From the NCBI RefSeq assembly GCF_018398875.1, contig NZ_JAGWDK010000017.1, positions 85,407 to 149,406 of the forward strand: DNA of 64,000 nt, in the 5' to 3' direction. The position numbers and the translations under genes are program-made. Source of the DNA: Bradyrhizobium sp. sGM-13 (lineage in GTDB: Bacteria > Pseudomonadota > Alphaproteobacteria > Rhizobiales > Xanthobacteraceae). Below are positions 1 through 9,157 of this stretch, in pieces; the stretch's first letter is position 1, and each line of letters starts with the position of its first letter. The notes below the pieces were generated by a model. The model saw only the letters and a program-made list of their open reading frames with translations. It was not told the DNA's origin and did no database searches.

Positions 1-61
1 CGGCATCGCACCGGCTTCCCTCTTAGCTCCGGATCAATCCGGAGAGCCTCGACATCTCCGA

Positions 62-640
62 TTACCTGCAAGAGGGCCGTTCCGTTCGGTTCTCGGGAGC
101 GATCGTCTGGACAACGGAGGCATCTAGCGCCTCGTCGTCGTGCGGCCCGATCGTCGCATAGAGTTCGGCGCGCGTCTGGATTCGATCGACAATCTTGTGG
201 GTGCCGTGGTCGCGCGATCGCAGCTTACAGATCTTCCTGCGCCTTGTTAGCCACCCGCAGCGCAGACACCGGCCAGATCACCATTGAATAGTTACCTCGA
301 ATTCTGCCACCGCAAAGCAACGGCGTCTTGCCGAAGGCGGTCATGTTGGCGAGCAGCGGCACGCCCGGCATCCGCTCGGCAAAGGCAGGAACATTTCCGC
401 GGTGTTGAGCGCGCCGGGAAAATCGGTAGGCGCCCGCCTCCAACTCTGCACGCGCTTATGTGCTGTATCGCGAGGCACACCCATATCTTTGCCGAAAGTA
501 CTGTCGCATCGCCGTACCCATGCAGTGACGTAGCCATTGCCCGAGGGTTGCCCACCTGCGCGCATCTCTATCCCCTGCATCCGCTCCGCGACCACCTTGG
601 CCAAAAACGCCCGTTCAGGCATGACTGCCGCATCACCTTT
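62..640 (-). pseudogene. Degenerate 2-methylisocitrate lyase-like gene (PrpB family)
   Basis: Pieces of a PrpB/isocitrate-lyase-family protein can be read on the minus strand in shifting frames. The clearest stretch, at about 225-400, reads GVPLLANMTAFGKTPLL and then YSMVIWPVSALRVANKAQED. A C-terminal piece at 62-220 reads THKIVDRIQTRAELYATIG and ends at a TAA at 62-64. The enzyme would cleave 2-methylisocitrate to pyruvate and succinate. Frameshifts near 290 and 430 and the absence of the N-terminal half show that it is dead. Substrate specificity within the family cannot be fixed from these fragments. Confidence 0.6.
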
Positions 641-651
641 CAGGCCCTTGC

Positions 652-915
652 TTGAAAGTTACGGGCAACCCCGATCTCGTGGCCTTCGAGCGGCATGTCA
701 TCCATTCCGTCGTCTGCGGACTTGAACCATCCACCGTCGCACTCCGAAAGGACCATTTTGCCTGCGCCATATTCCGCGTGACGCTTCGCCAGGTGCAGGC
801 CTTGGAGCAGACATCGGCAGTGCTTGCGGCTTGGCTGTCGGCCTGGGACGAGCTCGGTCCGGTGGACGCCGACGACCCATCGATGCGCTACATTGACATT
901 CCTATCGGCCTGTAG
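652..915 (+). CDS. Hypothetical 87-aa ORF, possibly a gene fragment
   Basis: An open frame of 87 codons ends at a TAG at 913-915. The product has a balanced composition and an acidic C-terminus (DADDPSMRYIDIPIGL), unlike the arginine-rich shadow frames around it. I do not recognise a family. It has no obvious ribosome binding site and lies among decayed genes, so it may be a leftover of a larger gene. Confidence 0.25.
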   Translation: MKVTGNPDLVAFERHVIHSVVCGLEPSTVALRKDHFACAIFRVTLRQVQALEQTSAVLAAWLSAWDELGPVDADDPSMRYIDIPIGL

Positions 916-1730
916 CTGCTCAAGATTCTGAATTCGCAGTGTACGTTACATACAGACTATAATAGATCACCGAAACCCGTGACGAGTGTCGCCGAGATGA
1001 CCATCCCGCCTGAACAACGAAGGGAAACGGTGACCTCCCTAGGCATCCGGGCTTATCGCGGTAGACCGACCGATGCGTTGAGCTGCACGCTGCGTCCAGT
1101 TGATCATCTTTGCACAAAAGATGCGACACATGCGCAAAAATCACCGCCAAACGGCGCAAGAACTCGAGTATTCGATCATTTGTTCGCGCGACTAGAGACG
1201 ACTAAAAGGGCATCTCGTAACACTGATGTTCTCACAAGCTTGGAGTTCTCGGTGAGTGATCGATCTACTCATCTCGATGCTCCTTCAGCGGCCCCTTGGG
1301 GCGTTTCCTCCCTGACTTGGCCGCGCGTAACATTCGCGCGGCCTTTTTTCTGCCTCCAGCAAGAGATTGACTTGCAGGATTCAATGGGCTTTGAACGCAA
1401 AAACGCATGGTGCGAGTAGGTTCTCGCGCAGATACAGGGTCATTAGCCCCTTGGCGAAGAGTCGTTCGTAAATGCCGGCGTACGGTCACCCATCCAATTT
1501 TCGATTTGATTTCGCGAATAGGACGCCTCCGCAAGGCCGGCGATTGACGTCTTCGTAATTGTAATAAGCTGCCTTCGCGTCTTCGGGCGAGCGGCTCTGC
1601 AAGAAAGGTTGCGGTCGGGTATCTTCAAGCGGACTCCAGAGCGTCGCTCATGTATATCGAGTTCACGAAATCGGCCACATCGAATCAACCGTGAGCCGCC
1701 AGATCCGTCGGAATACTTCCAGACGACCAA
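916..1730. other. Gene-poor stretch with one strong terminator
   Basis: No reading frame here looks like a conserved protein. Frames at 979-1419 and 1443-1730 have random composition. The only clear signal is the hairpin terminator at 1319-1349. Confidence 0.5.
1319..1349 (+). terminator. Strong intrinsic terminator
   Basis: A perfect 9-bp stem, GGCCGCGCG paired with CGCGCGGCC around a 7-nt loop, is followed directly by six T residues. A second short hairpin (GCCCC-TT-GGGGC) lies just upstream at 1290-1301. No intact plus-strand gene ends here, so it probably outlived its gene. Confidence 0.8.
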
Positions 1731-1928
1731 TTAGTTGCGCCGTGCTTTGTCATCTGAGACCGTCGGTCTCATCCGTCTGTCATACCGTTCCGCTAGGTCC
1801 AGCAGCCTTTTTCTGGTGAAAGGGTCTGCCTTGTCCGCTAGATCGCGAATGATCTGGGCCCGGTCGTTTAAAAACTGCTCATCCACGAAAACACCTATCC
1901 AGTGCAAGTTTCCGTTTTTTCTTAGCAC
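1731..1928 (-). CDS. Small hypothetical protein, 65 aa
   Basis: This intact small ORF encodes a charged, probably helical protein with the core ADKADPFTRKRLLDLAERYD. The pattern is familiar from short rhizobial proteins annotated only as hypothetical. No signal peptide or membrane segment is visible. It lies directly downstream of the truncated panB remnant and may replace the missing 3' half of that gene. Function is unknown. Confidence 0.5.
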   Translation of the reverse strand: MLRKNGNLHWIGVFVDEQFLNDRAQIIRDLADKADPFTRKRLLDLAERYDRRMRPTVSDDKARRN

Positions 1929-2365
1929 TCAGTCGTTTGGTTCTCATCGGCTTTCCTTCCCTGCACCTTGGATCCACCCATGACATTAACGCTCTGAGGG
2001 GTGAGGCCGAGACGGTTCGTCATAGGATTTCGGAATCGACCAAGGCACGCGCCATTTCGACACGCTTGGCACCACCCTTGGGCTTCACGGCGTCCCTGCC
2101 ACGCTGAAGGAAGCCTCCGGCGTTCCGCCAGAAGCAAGGCATGGGTCTGGCCTGTGTGCGCGCAACCGCATCTAAGTAATAATTCCCATGGCCACTGACC
2201 GGCACTGTGTTTGCCGAATCCGAGGCAGACGTTGCCAACGCTATCTCCGGCCAGGATGACGTCGACGATGCGTGTCGTAATAGCCTCGTACGCTGTGCCC
2301 CGGCGACACGACGTCCCTCCACTGTCCACCGCTGCAGCATTGGATGGCGACACGTTCAAGAGGCT
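1922..2365 (-). pseudogene. panB: Truncated and frameshifted panB (ketopantoate hydroxymethyltransferase)
   Basis: The minus strand encodes recognisable PanB segments in alternating frames: VDVILAGDSVGNVCLGF, then NAGGFLQRG and GGAKRVEMARALVD, then RLGLTPQSVNVMGG and KVQGRKADE. PanB makes ketopantoate for pantothenate and CoA synthesis. At least two frameshifts are needed to join the pieces, and the protein stops after about residue 140, so the C-terminal half is absent. An intact panD for the same pathway lies 4.4 kb away in the bio operon. Confidence 0.75.
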
Positions 2366-2573
2366 GCTCCGAACTGTGGCTCATTTTAGATCCCGGTCGA
2401 TCGCTCGCCCCGTATCCCTGCAGCCAATGATTCCTAGGGAATTCGAGAGAAAACCGTCAATGGTAGAGGGAAGGAAGGATCTTGCCTCTCCAAAATTGGA
2501 GAACTACGCACAAACGTTAGTCGTCGCGCAACCATCTCTGTCGCTAATTCCCATCGCAGCGTCCGGGGATTGC

Positions 2574-2774
2574 TCACGAAGGCTCCTGGTCCGACGCGGG
2601 CAGATCCAGCAAACCAAACGGGATCCAGGCCAGAAAAGGCCAGAAGAAATAGAAGGATGCGACCGCTCGATAGGGCGCGGTCGAGTAAACTTCGTCGCGC
2701 GAAAGCTCAGCCGCAGCACGCTTGTTCATCCTGTAAGCAGTGAAGTCGATGATTGTTGCCGACGTGTCTGTCAC
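2574..2774 (-). CDS. Small hypothetical membrane protein, 66 aa
   Basis: This intact ORF starts MTDTSATIIDFTAYR and has one hydrophobic segment near residues 41-56 (FYFFWPFLAWIPFGLL). The N-terminal pattern resembles a family of short Bradyrhizobium proteins of unknown function. One membrane helix is predicted by eye. No partner gene is adjacent. Confidence 0.5.
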   Translation of the reverse strand: MTDTSATIIDFTAYRMNKRAAAELSRDEVYSTAPYRAVASFYFFWPFLAWIPFGLLDLPASDQEPS

Positions 2775-2883
2775 TTGATGCTTCCATGCTACTCTAGCGT
2801 CACACCGAATTCTAATGAGAAGTTTGTCAACTCCGCTAATGCGCTTCTGCCGCGCGCCTGTCTCCCGCGACTCGGTGCCACAT

Positions 2884-3069
2884 TTAAGCCGCTCGCAACC
2901 AGCGAAGCCATTTGTGGTCGGCCTCCCGCCGCGCCTTGAAGTGGTCGACGCATTTGTTCGAACAAAGGGCCGTTCGCCAGCAGTAGTAGCGGATCAGCCC
3001 GAACTTTCCGCCGCATATCGCACAGCACCTCACTGGACCGTAGTAGGGAATATGGGAGCTGTTGCGCAT
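2884..3069 (-). CDS. Small cysteine-rich hypothetical protein, 61 aa
   Basis: This short intact ORF carries a CxxC pair (RCCAICGGKFG) and a second cysteine pair (LCSNKC) 16 residues on, a layout typical of a small zinc-binding module. The rest is rich in Arg, Lys and Trp (FKARREADHKWLRWLRAA). It resembles short Bradyrhizobium proteins of unknown function. It could bind nucleic acid, but that is only inference from composition. Confidence 0.5.
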   Translation of the reverse strand: MRNSSHIPYYGPVRCCAICGGKFGLIRYYCWRTALCSNKCVDHFKARREADHKWLRWLRAA

Positions 3070-3596
3070 TTTCGCCTCCTATCGGCGTTAGGTGGATAGC
3101 CCCTGCACTTTCTTCGCCTCAGCACCACGCCCGCACGTGAAATGCCGCGTCGGCGATGCCAAGTCTCGCGGTAGGTACGGGCGCTGGGGGCAAGAGTTTG
3201 ACCCTGATGTGCGCCTCCCTGGTGAAGCGACGGCTCAATCGGCGTCCTTCGCTGAGATTTCCAATCTGTAACGAATATTTTCGTCTTGATTGATGCAATG
3301 AGCGGAGCGTTGACGGTTAAATCCTGCGCTCGCACGCGTTTCTTCGACCGATTTCAACAGGCCTTGCTGATGGGGTGCGTGTGCTAGCACTCGCCCCGAT
3401 CTCGTCGCTGCCACCTCGTGCTTTGCGGTGTCAAAGGCGGCAATCCGATTTTTATCTCCAGCTGCTCGAAATGCATGGTCACTGTGGGCTGGGTGAGATG
3501 CCGATTTTGCCGCTGCCTAGGCGAATCCGAGGTGTTCGCGCTCCTTAGAGAACGTGCGGAGACGTTTAATGGTGGCTACACGCACCAAGCGCGTCC
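3070..3596. other. No recognisable gene between the small ORFs and bioA
   Basis: Frames here (for example 3030-3335 minus and 3418-3636 plus) have no recognisable motif or start region. Nothing resembling an intrinsic terminator was seen after bioA. Confidence 0.4.
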
Positions 3597-4862
3597 TCAA
3601 GCCTGCGCATCGGCAGAATCCCTGATGGCGGCATAGATTTGGTCAAGATCTATCGCCGTGACGCAATAAGGCGGCATCACATAGATCGTGTTGCCGAGCG
3701 GCCGCAGCAGCAGATTGCGGGCTTTAAAGAAAGCCTGAAGCTTCGGACCGATGCCCGCGAGATAGCCCGCATCATTCGTTTTCAGATCGAGTGCTGTAAT
3801 GGTACCAGTTTGACGGATGTTTGCAAAGCGAGGGTCGGCGCGGAATGGCTCAATTGCCTGCTCTTGCATCGTGGCGACCGATGCAACACGTTGGCGAGTT
3901 TCCTGATCTTGCCAGAGATCCAGGTTGGCCTTTGCGGCGGCGCAGGCTACAGGATTCGCGGTATATGAACTCGAATGAAAGAACGTACGCGTACGATCTT
4001 TCGAATAGTGTGCGTCGAAAATATCTGCGCGGCAGAGTGTCACGGCGAGCGGAAGCGCCCCTCCCGTAAGTCCCTTCGAATAGCAGGCAATATCGGGCGT
4101 GACATTGGCCTGCTCACAGGCAAATAACGTTCCGGTGCGGCCCCAGCCCGTCATGACCTCGTCGGCAATGAACAGGACATCCGAGGCCTCGCAGATCCGC
4201 TTCATCTCTCTTAGCACCCAGGCTGGGTACATCAGCATCCCGCCTGCCCCCAATATCAGAGGCTCCACAATAAAGGCGGCCGGCATTTCGTTTCGACATG
4301 CGGACTCGAGCGCGTCGAGCGTCGCCTGCTCACGACCTCCCGCGGGGAATGGGATTGAGGTGACGTCGAACAGCAGCGGCCCATACGCAGCGTTGAACAC
4401 GCCTCGGGCACCGACCGACATCGCCCCAACCGTATCGCCGTGGTAGGAATCTTGCATCACGATGATGCGTATTCGCTGTTTGCCGATATTATGCCAGTAG
4501 CCGAGTGCCATTTTTAAGGCCACTTCCACACTGGCTGAGCCACTGTCGGAGAAGAAGACATGGTCGAGGCCGCGGGGTGCCAGTTTCAAGAGTAGCGCCG
4601 CAACCTCCTCGGCCGGATCGTGGGTATAGCCGGCGAAGATGATCTGGTTGAGCTTGCCTGCCTGTTCCCGGATGGCGCTCACGATATGTGGATGGCAATG
4701 ACCATGCGTCACGACCCACCAGGATGAGATTGCATCGATGATGCGGCGACCATCGGCGGTGTGGAGATAGGCCCCTTCACCACGCACAACCTTTGTCATC
4801 TCGTTTTGAAGCGCGTGTTGCGTGAACGGATGCCAGATCGGCGACTTCGTCTTTGGCATCAT
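3597..4862 (-). CDS. bioA: Adenosylmethionine-8-amino-7-oxononanoate aminotransferase
   Basis: This PLP enzyme converts 7-keto-8-aminopelargonate (KAPA) to 7,8-diaminopelargonate (DAPA) using S-adenosylmethionine as amino donor, the third-last step of biotin synthesis. The 421-aa length is normal for a class III aminotransferase. Visible family features are WHPFTQH at the start, SSWWVVTHGHCHP, the PLP-binding IADEVMTGWGRTG and the Schiff-base lysine in CYSKGLTGG. It is the last gene of the operon and overlaps bioD by 4 nt, which suggests translational coupling. No frameshift or truncation is seen. Confidence 0.97.
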   Translation of the reverse strand: MMPKTKSPIWHPFTQHALQNEMTKVVRGEGAYLHTADGRRIIDAISSWWVVTHGHCHPHIVSAIREQAGKLNQIIFAGYTHDPAEEVAALLLKLAPRGLDHVFFSDSGSASVEVALKMALGYWHNIGKQRIRIIVMQDSYHGDTVGAMSVGARGVFNAAYGPLLFDVTSIPFPAGGREQATLDALESACRNEMPAAFIVEPLILGAGGMLMYPAWVLREMKRICEASDVLFIADEVMTGWGRTGTLFACEQANVTPDIACYSKGLTGGALPLAVTLCRADIFDAHYSKDRTRTFFHSSSYTANPVACAAAKANLDLWQDQETRQRVASVATMQEQAIEPFRADPRFANIRQTGTITALDLKTNDAGYLAGIGPKLQAFFKARNLLLRPLGNTIYVMPPYCVTAIDLDQIYAAIRDSADAQA

Positions 4863-5491
4863 GGCTTGAAATCATCACCGCGGAATGAGGCTTTGAACGC
4901 GGCCTGCAGCGTGTCTGCCGTGAGAGGAGAAAGCCAGGGCAATCGCCCTAACCAACGCACCCGCCCGATCTCGCAAATTGCGCTCTCAGTCTCAGAATTT
5001 CTCTCGCCAATGAACGCAATCCCAAGAAGCTCGATCTGGCGCTTTCGCAGAGCCTCTATCGACAGCAGCGAGTGATTAATGGTGCCCAGCGCTGTTCTTG
5101 CGCAAAGCACGACTGGAAGCCGCCATCGCTCAAAGACGTCAGCATAAACTGCGCCGAGACTCAGCGGCACCATCAGCCCGCCGGCACCCTCGATCACTAG
5201 CGGTCGTTCCCCGGTATCCGGCACATCCAGCGAATCCGCGTCAATGCGAACTCCATCAATTTCGGCGGAATGATAGGGCGAAGCGGGCGTTCGAAGGCGG
5301 TAAAGCTCCGGCACGATGCGATCGGCTGAAAGGCTGCCCAGCCGTGCGACGAGCTCCGTATCGGTCTCCCCTTCGAGGCCGGCCTGAATCGGTTTCCAAT
5401 AGTTCGCGCCGAGGAGATCGGCGAGTCCCGCAGAAAAAACCGTTTTTCCGATCCCGGTATCTGTGCCTGTTACCACGATCCGCTGACTCAT
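4859..5491 (-). CDS. bioD: Dethiobiotin synthase
   Basis: This ATP-dependent enzyme closes the ureido ring of dethiobiotin from diaminopelargonate and CO2. The 210-aa protein begins with the P-loop GTDTGIGKTVFSAGL (residues 8-22), followed by the KPIQAG substrate motif and the VIEGAGGLMVPL segment typical of BioD. It overlaps both bioF upstream and bioA downstream by 4 nt, so the three are probably translationally coupled. Confidence 0.96.
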   Translation of the reverse strand: MSQRIVVTGTDTGIGKTVFSAGLADLLGANYWKPIQAGLEGETDTELVARLGSLSADRIVPELYRLRTPASPYHSAEIDGVRIDADSLDVPDTGERPLVIEGAGGLMVPLSLGAVYADVFERWRLPVVLCARTALGTINHSLLSIEALRKRQIELLGIAFIGERNSETESAICEIGRVRWLGRLPWLSPLTADTLQAAFKASFRGDDFKP

Positions 5492-6642
5492 CGAGATTCA
5501 CCTCTCGTCTCCTCCATGAGAGCATCGAGCATCGCGCGCACGTCGTCCTCCACAACGTTGAGTGTCAGTGAAATTCGCAAACGGGCTGTGCCCGCCGGCA
5601 CAGTTGGCGGCCGGATTCCGCGGATATCGAAGCCGCGAGCCTGCAGCCTCGATGCAAGCCGCATCGCACGCGAGTTGTCGCCAACAATATAGGGCACGAT
5701 CTGCGAGTCCGAAGTATTTCGCAAACCGCGCACGCCGATCTCCCGATGCGTGAATGCGACCAGGTTGGCCAAACGTTGCTGACGCTCGGGTTCCTGCTGC
5801 AGGATCAAGATTGCCTCGCGCACGGCGACAGCCGTCAAGGGTGATGGCGCCGTGGCGTAGATAAACGGACGGCAGCGATTGATCATAAAGTCGCGCAGCA
5901 CGCCGGAGGCAGTGACAAGCGCGCCGGCCGTACCCAGCGCCTTGCCGCAGGTATGAACGACCAAGAGATTTTCGCGCCTTTCATGGGGCGCGGTGAGTCC
6001 TCGTCCCTGCTCGCCGTAAACGCCTGTGGCATGAGCCTCATCCACCATCAGGAATGCATCGTGCCGGTCCGCAATCGCGACCAGCTCTTCGAGCGGCGCG
6101 AAATCGCCATCCATGCTGTAGAGACTTTCGACCACGATCCAGACGCGGCCCACTCCGCCTTTGGCCCGCCAGTCAAGAATTGTGTTTTCGATCGACTGGA
6201 GGTCATTATGGGCGCTTATCCGAAAGTCGGCCCGGCCAGCTCGCGCTCCTTCATGAATACTCGCGTGCACGAGCGAATCGAGGACAAGCAAATCGCCCCG
6301 CTGCGGCAGCGTTGTTAGGATAGCAAAGTTTGCGACATAACCGCCGCTAAAGAAAAGCGCCGTCTCTGCCCCAAAGAACCTGGCAGCGGCTGCTTCGAGA
6401 ACTTCGTGCTCCTCGCAATTGCCGCGGAGAAGCCGCGACCCGCCAGCGCCGATTGGTGTGCCGGCCTGGAGAGCGGCCATGAGAGCCTTTTTCATACGCG
6501 GCGCGCTCGCGAGCGCCAGATAATCGTTCGATGCGAAATCAATTCCCGCGCGCGGCCTGAGACTCCGCAGGCGATTGTCGTGTTTCAGGGCATGCAAGGC
6601 CGCGACATAATCGGCAACTTTGGCCGCGTGGTTTGCGTTCAT
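5488..6642 (-). CDS. bioF: 8-amino-7-oxononanoate synthase (KAPA synthase)
   Basis: This alpha-oxoamine synthase condenses pimeloyl-thioester with alanine, the first ring-building step of biotin synthesis. The 384-aa protein has the family landmarks IDFASNDYLALA, GAGGSRLLRGN, the PLP-contact VDEAHATGVYG and the lysine-bearing HTCGKALGTAGA. It follows panD by 81 nt and overlaps bioD by 4 nt. The operon has no pimeloyl-chain gene such as bioC, bioH or bioZ, so the pimeloyl precursor must come from elsewhere. Confidence 0.96.
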   Translation of the reverse strand: MNANHAAKVADYVAALHALKHDNRLRSLRPRAGIDFASNDYLALASAPRMKKALMAALQAGTPIGAGGSRLLRGNCEEHEVLEAAAARFFGAETALFFSGGYVANFAILTTLPQRGDLLVLDSLVHASIHEGARAGRADFRISAHNDLQSIENTILDWRAKGGVGRVWIVVESLYSMDGDFAPLEELVAIADRHDAFLMVDEAHATGVYGEQGRGLTAPHERRENLLVVHTCGKALGTAGALVTASGVLRDFMINRCRPFIYATAPSPLTAVAVREAILILQQEPERQQRLANLVAFTHREIGVRGLRNTSDSQIVPYIVGDNSRAMRLASRLQARGFDIRGIRPPTVPAGTARLRISLTLNVVEDDVRAMLDALMEETRGESR

Positions 6643-6723
6643 TCTTCACTCCAGGATCACGATCCATCGCGCAAGAATTCCATTGGCCGCTAAGAACAAC
6701 TGCTTCAGCAGCGACCTTAGCTT

Positions 6724-7077
6724 TCAACGTGACAAGATGCGATTTTCTCCGTCGACCAGCACAACACGCGGCCTGAAGATTTTTGCTTCCGCCTCATCAA
6801 AGGAGGCATATGCAACGATAATAATTTTGTCTCCGGGCATCGCGAGCCGCGCAGCCGCACCGTTCAAATCTATGGCGCCAGACCCGCGGGGCGCTTCCAT
6901 CACCTCGGTGGCGAAACTCGCTCCGGTTTCGATGTTGTAGATTTCGACGCGCTCGTTGATCAGGAATCCCGCCGCGTCCAGCAGCGCCCGATCAATCGAA
7001 ATCGAACCTTCAAGGTACAGATCGGCTTCGGTTACCGAGGCGCGATGGATTTTGCCTTTCATCAACGTAATCTGCAT
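6724..7077 (-). CDS. panD: Aspartate 1-decarboxylase (pyruvoyl enzyme)
   Basis: PanD decarboxylates L-aspartate to beta-alanine for pantothenate and CoA. The 117-aa length is normal. The start MQITLMKGKIHRASVTEADL and the self-processing site LEGSISID are clear: cleavage between Gly and Ser (residue 26) would give the pyruvoyl group. Gly-Ser-Gly-Ala and PGDKIIIVAYA near the end also fit the family. A pantothenate gene between bioB and bioF is unusual and couples beta-alanine supply to biotin synthesis. The nearby panB is dead, so the rest of the pathway must lie elsewhere. Confidence 0.95.
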   Translation of the reverse strand: MQITLMKGKIHRASVTEADLYLEGSISIDRALLDAAGFLINERVEIYNIETGASFATEVMEAPRGSGAIDLNGAAARLAMPGDKIIIVAYASFDEAEAKIFRPRVVLVDGENRILSR

Positions 7078-7127
7078 TTCTCACCTAAGCCGGAGTTTGC
7101 GCATAGCGCCCGTTTAGCTGTTTTCAA

Positions 7128-8123
7128 TCAGGCAAGCCCGGACGTGATGCCGAGCCGGTGCAACAAACTCGCGTCGCGGTCGCGCTGCGGGTTCTTGGTG
7201 GTCAACAGTACATCGCCGATAAAGATCGAATTTGCGCCGGCCAAAAAGCACAGCGCCTGCAATTCGTCGGTCATGTACTGCCGTCCGGCGGATAACCGCA
7301 CCACGCTCTTCGGCATCATGATTCGGGCCGTCGCTATCAGGCGCACCAGCGCGATCGGATTGGGGCGCTCCGCGGTGTCATAGACCGGTACGCCCGTGAC
7401 CTCGTTCCATAGATTGATTGGCACGCTTTGCGGATGGCTCGGCAGATTGGCGAGCAGGACGAGCATGCCGAGCCGGTCCTCGAGGCGCTCGCCCATGCCG
7501 ATAATGCCGCCACTGCACACCTTGATGCCGGCATCGCGGACGTGCGCAAGTGTGTCGACGCGGTCCTGCAGGGTGCGGGTGGTGATGATTTTGTCGTAGA
7601 ACTCCGGCGAGGTGTCAACGTTGTGATTGTAGAAGTCGAGACCGGCCTCAGAGAGCCGTGCGGCCTGCTTAGGCGTCAGCATGCCGAGCGTGACGCAGGT
7701 TTCCATGCCAAGCCCTTTAACCGCGGTGACCATGTCGCAGATCTGATCGAGATCGCGATCTTTTGGACCGCGCCAGGCGGCGGCCATGCAGAAGCGAGTC
7801 GCGCCGGCATCCTTGGCGCGCTGCGCAGTGACGACCACATCGGCGCGATCCATCAGGCGGGTGGCTTTCAGGCTGGTGTCGTAGTGCGCGCTCTGCGCGC
7901 AGTAGCCGCAGTCTTCCGGACAACCGCCGGTCTTGATGCTGAGCAGGCTTGCTGTTTCGACGCGGTTTGGATCGAAGTTATCGCGATGAATGCTCTGCGC
8001 CTGAAACATCAGGTCGGCAAACGGCAGGCCATAAAGCGCGCCGGCCTCGGCTCGCCCCCAGTCACTTCGGACCGGCACGCCGTTGCCCCTGTCATTCCCT
8101 TCTACTCCCACGACAGCAACCAT
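7128..8123 (-). CDS. bioB: Biotin synthase (radical SAM)
   Basis: BioB inserts sulfur into dethiobiotin using S-adenosylmethionine radicals. The radical-SAM cluster motif CPEDCGYCAQS is present, as are the YNHNVDTS and GGIIGMGE segments and FIGDVLLTT near the end. I chose the ATG at 8123 (331 aa) because homologous sequence begins just after it and a BioR box lies 22 nt upstream. The frame stays open to 8234, but that extension would run through the operator. It is the first gene of the operon, with panD 50 nt downstream. Confidence 0.95.
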   Translation of the reverse strand: MVAVVGVEGNDRGNGVPVRSDWGRAEAGALYGLPFADLMFQAQSIHRDNFDPNRVETASLLSIKTGGCPEDCGYCAQSAHYDTSLKATRLMDRADVVVTAQRAKDAGATRFCMAAAWRGPKDRDLDQICDMVTAVKGLGMETCVTLGMLTPKQAARLSEAGLDFYNHNVDTSPEFYDKIITTRTLQDRVDTLAHVRDAGIKVCSGGIIGMGERLEDRLGMLVLLANLPSHPQSVPINLWNEVTGVPVYDTAERPNPIALVRLIATARIMMPKSVVRLSAGRQYMTDELQALCFLAGANSIFIGDVLLTTKNPQRDRDASLLHRLGITSGLA

Positions 8124-8144
8124 ACAACTTGCCTTCCCAATTTT

Positions 8145-8154
8145 TAATAGATAA
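8145..8154 (-). promoter_or_regulatory. BioR operator upstream of bioB
   Basis: The 10-mer TTATCTATTA (minus strand) matches the published BioR box TTATmKATAA closely. It sits 22 nt upstream of the bioB start, where a bound repressor would block transcription. Confidence 0.75.
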
Positions 8155-8337
8155 GGACGTCGATTATTTATTATGTGTGCCCGTCCGTTGGACCCTTCTA
8201 TGCGTTCTCCAAGACGAACATAAAGATGTGTCAACGCTCAAAGGCCCCGGAAATCTGCCCGGATTGCAGAAAATCTGCAAAAAGAGGCCATTCTCGATTG
8301 CTACGGCCGAGTCGTCGCGCACGGCCGGCGCATAATT

Positions 8338-8347
8338 TGATAGATAA
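8338..8347 (-). promoter_or_regulatory. BioR operator in front of bioR (autoregulation)
   Basis: TTATCTATCA on the minus strand is a second match to the BioR box. It ends 3 nt before the bioR start codon, so it likely mediates autorepression. Confidence 0.7.
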
Positions 8348-8350
8348 TCT

Positions 8351-8986
8351 ATGACGGACGACGAGAACACGACGATGGCGGGTCGCATTGCAGCGGCAAT
8401 CGCTGCGCGCATTGTCAGCGGCGCGCTGCAACCAGACGCCCCACTCCGGCAGGATCATGTCGCGCGAGAATTCAACTCCAGCCACGTCCCGGTGCGCGAG
8501 GCGTTTCGGCAACTTCAGGCCCAACAGCTTGTCGTCGGCGTGCCCCGTCGCGGTATGCGGGTTGCTCCGCTCGATACCAATTCGGTGAAGGAGATCGCCG
8601 AGATGCGTGCCGCGCTCGAAGTGGTCGCGTTGCGCAATGCGGCGCCAAAGCTCACCTCTAGACATTTGGCACGGATCGAGCTTGCCCTGATTGAAGGAGA
8701 CAATGCCCAAACGATTCAGGACTTTGAAATGGCCAACCGCGCCTTTCACCACGCGCTGGTGGCGCCCTGCGCGATGCCGCGCCTGCTCGCGAGCCTCGAC
8801 GGACTACAGCTTGCAAATTCACGAGTCGTGTTCGCGGTGGCGCGCAGTAGCGGCTGGCGACCGCGGTCCAATCAGGATCACCGCCTGATTCTGCAAGCCC
8901 TGCGAGCGCGCAACACCGACCAGGCCTGTAGTCTGCTCGCGCGCCACATTCAAACGATTGAGCGCCTCGCCCTTCCCGCGTCCTGA
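8351..8986 (+). CDS. bioR: GntR-family biotin repressor BioR
   Basis: This 211-aa protein has an N-terminal GntR winged helix (LRQDHVAREFNSSHVPVREA, about residues 36-55) and an all-helical FCD-type effector domain. BioR represses biotin genes in many alphaproteobacteria. The assignment rests on the divergent position next to bioB and on BioR boxes before both genes. The ATG at 8351 lies 3 nt after the box. A second in-frame ATG at 8375 is an alternative start that would leave more room for the operator. Confidence 0.88.
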   Translation: MTDDENTTMAGRIAAAIAARIVSGALQPDAPLRQDHVAREFNSSHVPVREAFRQLQAQQLVVGVPRRGMRVAPLDTNSVKEIAEMRAALEVVALRNAAPKLTSRHLARIELALIEGDNAQTIQDFEMANRAFHHALVAPCAMPRLLASLDGLQLANSRVVFAVARSSGWRPRSNQDHRLILQALRARNTDQACSLLARHIQTIERLALPAS

Positions 8987-9157
8987 CCAGGAATGAGATC
9001 TGGCGAGTTGCGTTGCCGACCGCGGGCGAAGCGCAAGAGCGTCAAACCTTCGACCGTTTTGCCGCGCGAGGCGGCTTGCGGCCGCCCGCCGTTGCAGCGG
9101 GCTCGTTCCTAAGCTAGTTATGCGACCTCCTTGCGACATCACTCCTTAAGGCCATCC

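Noticed and set aside
8665..8685. TGGCACG followed by TTGC inside bioR.
   Set aside because: The spacing is wrong (8 nt instead of 4) and it lies within coding sequence.
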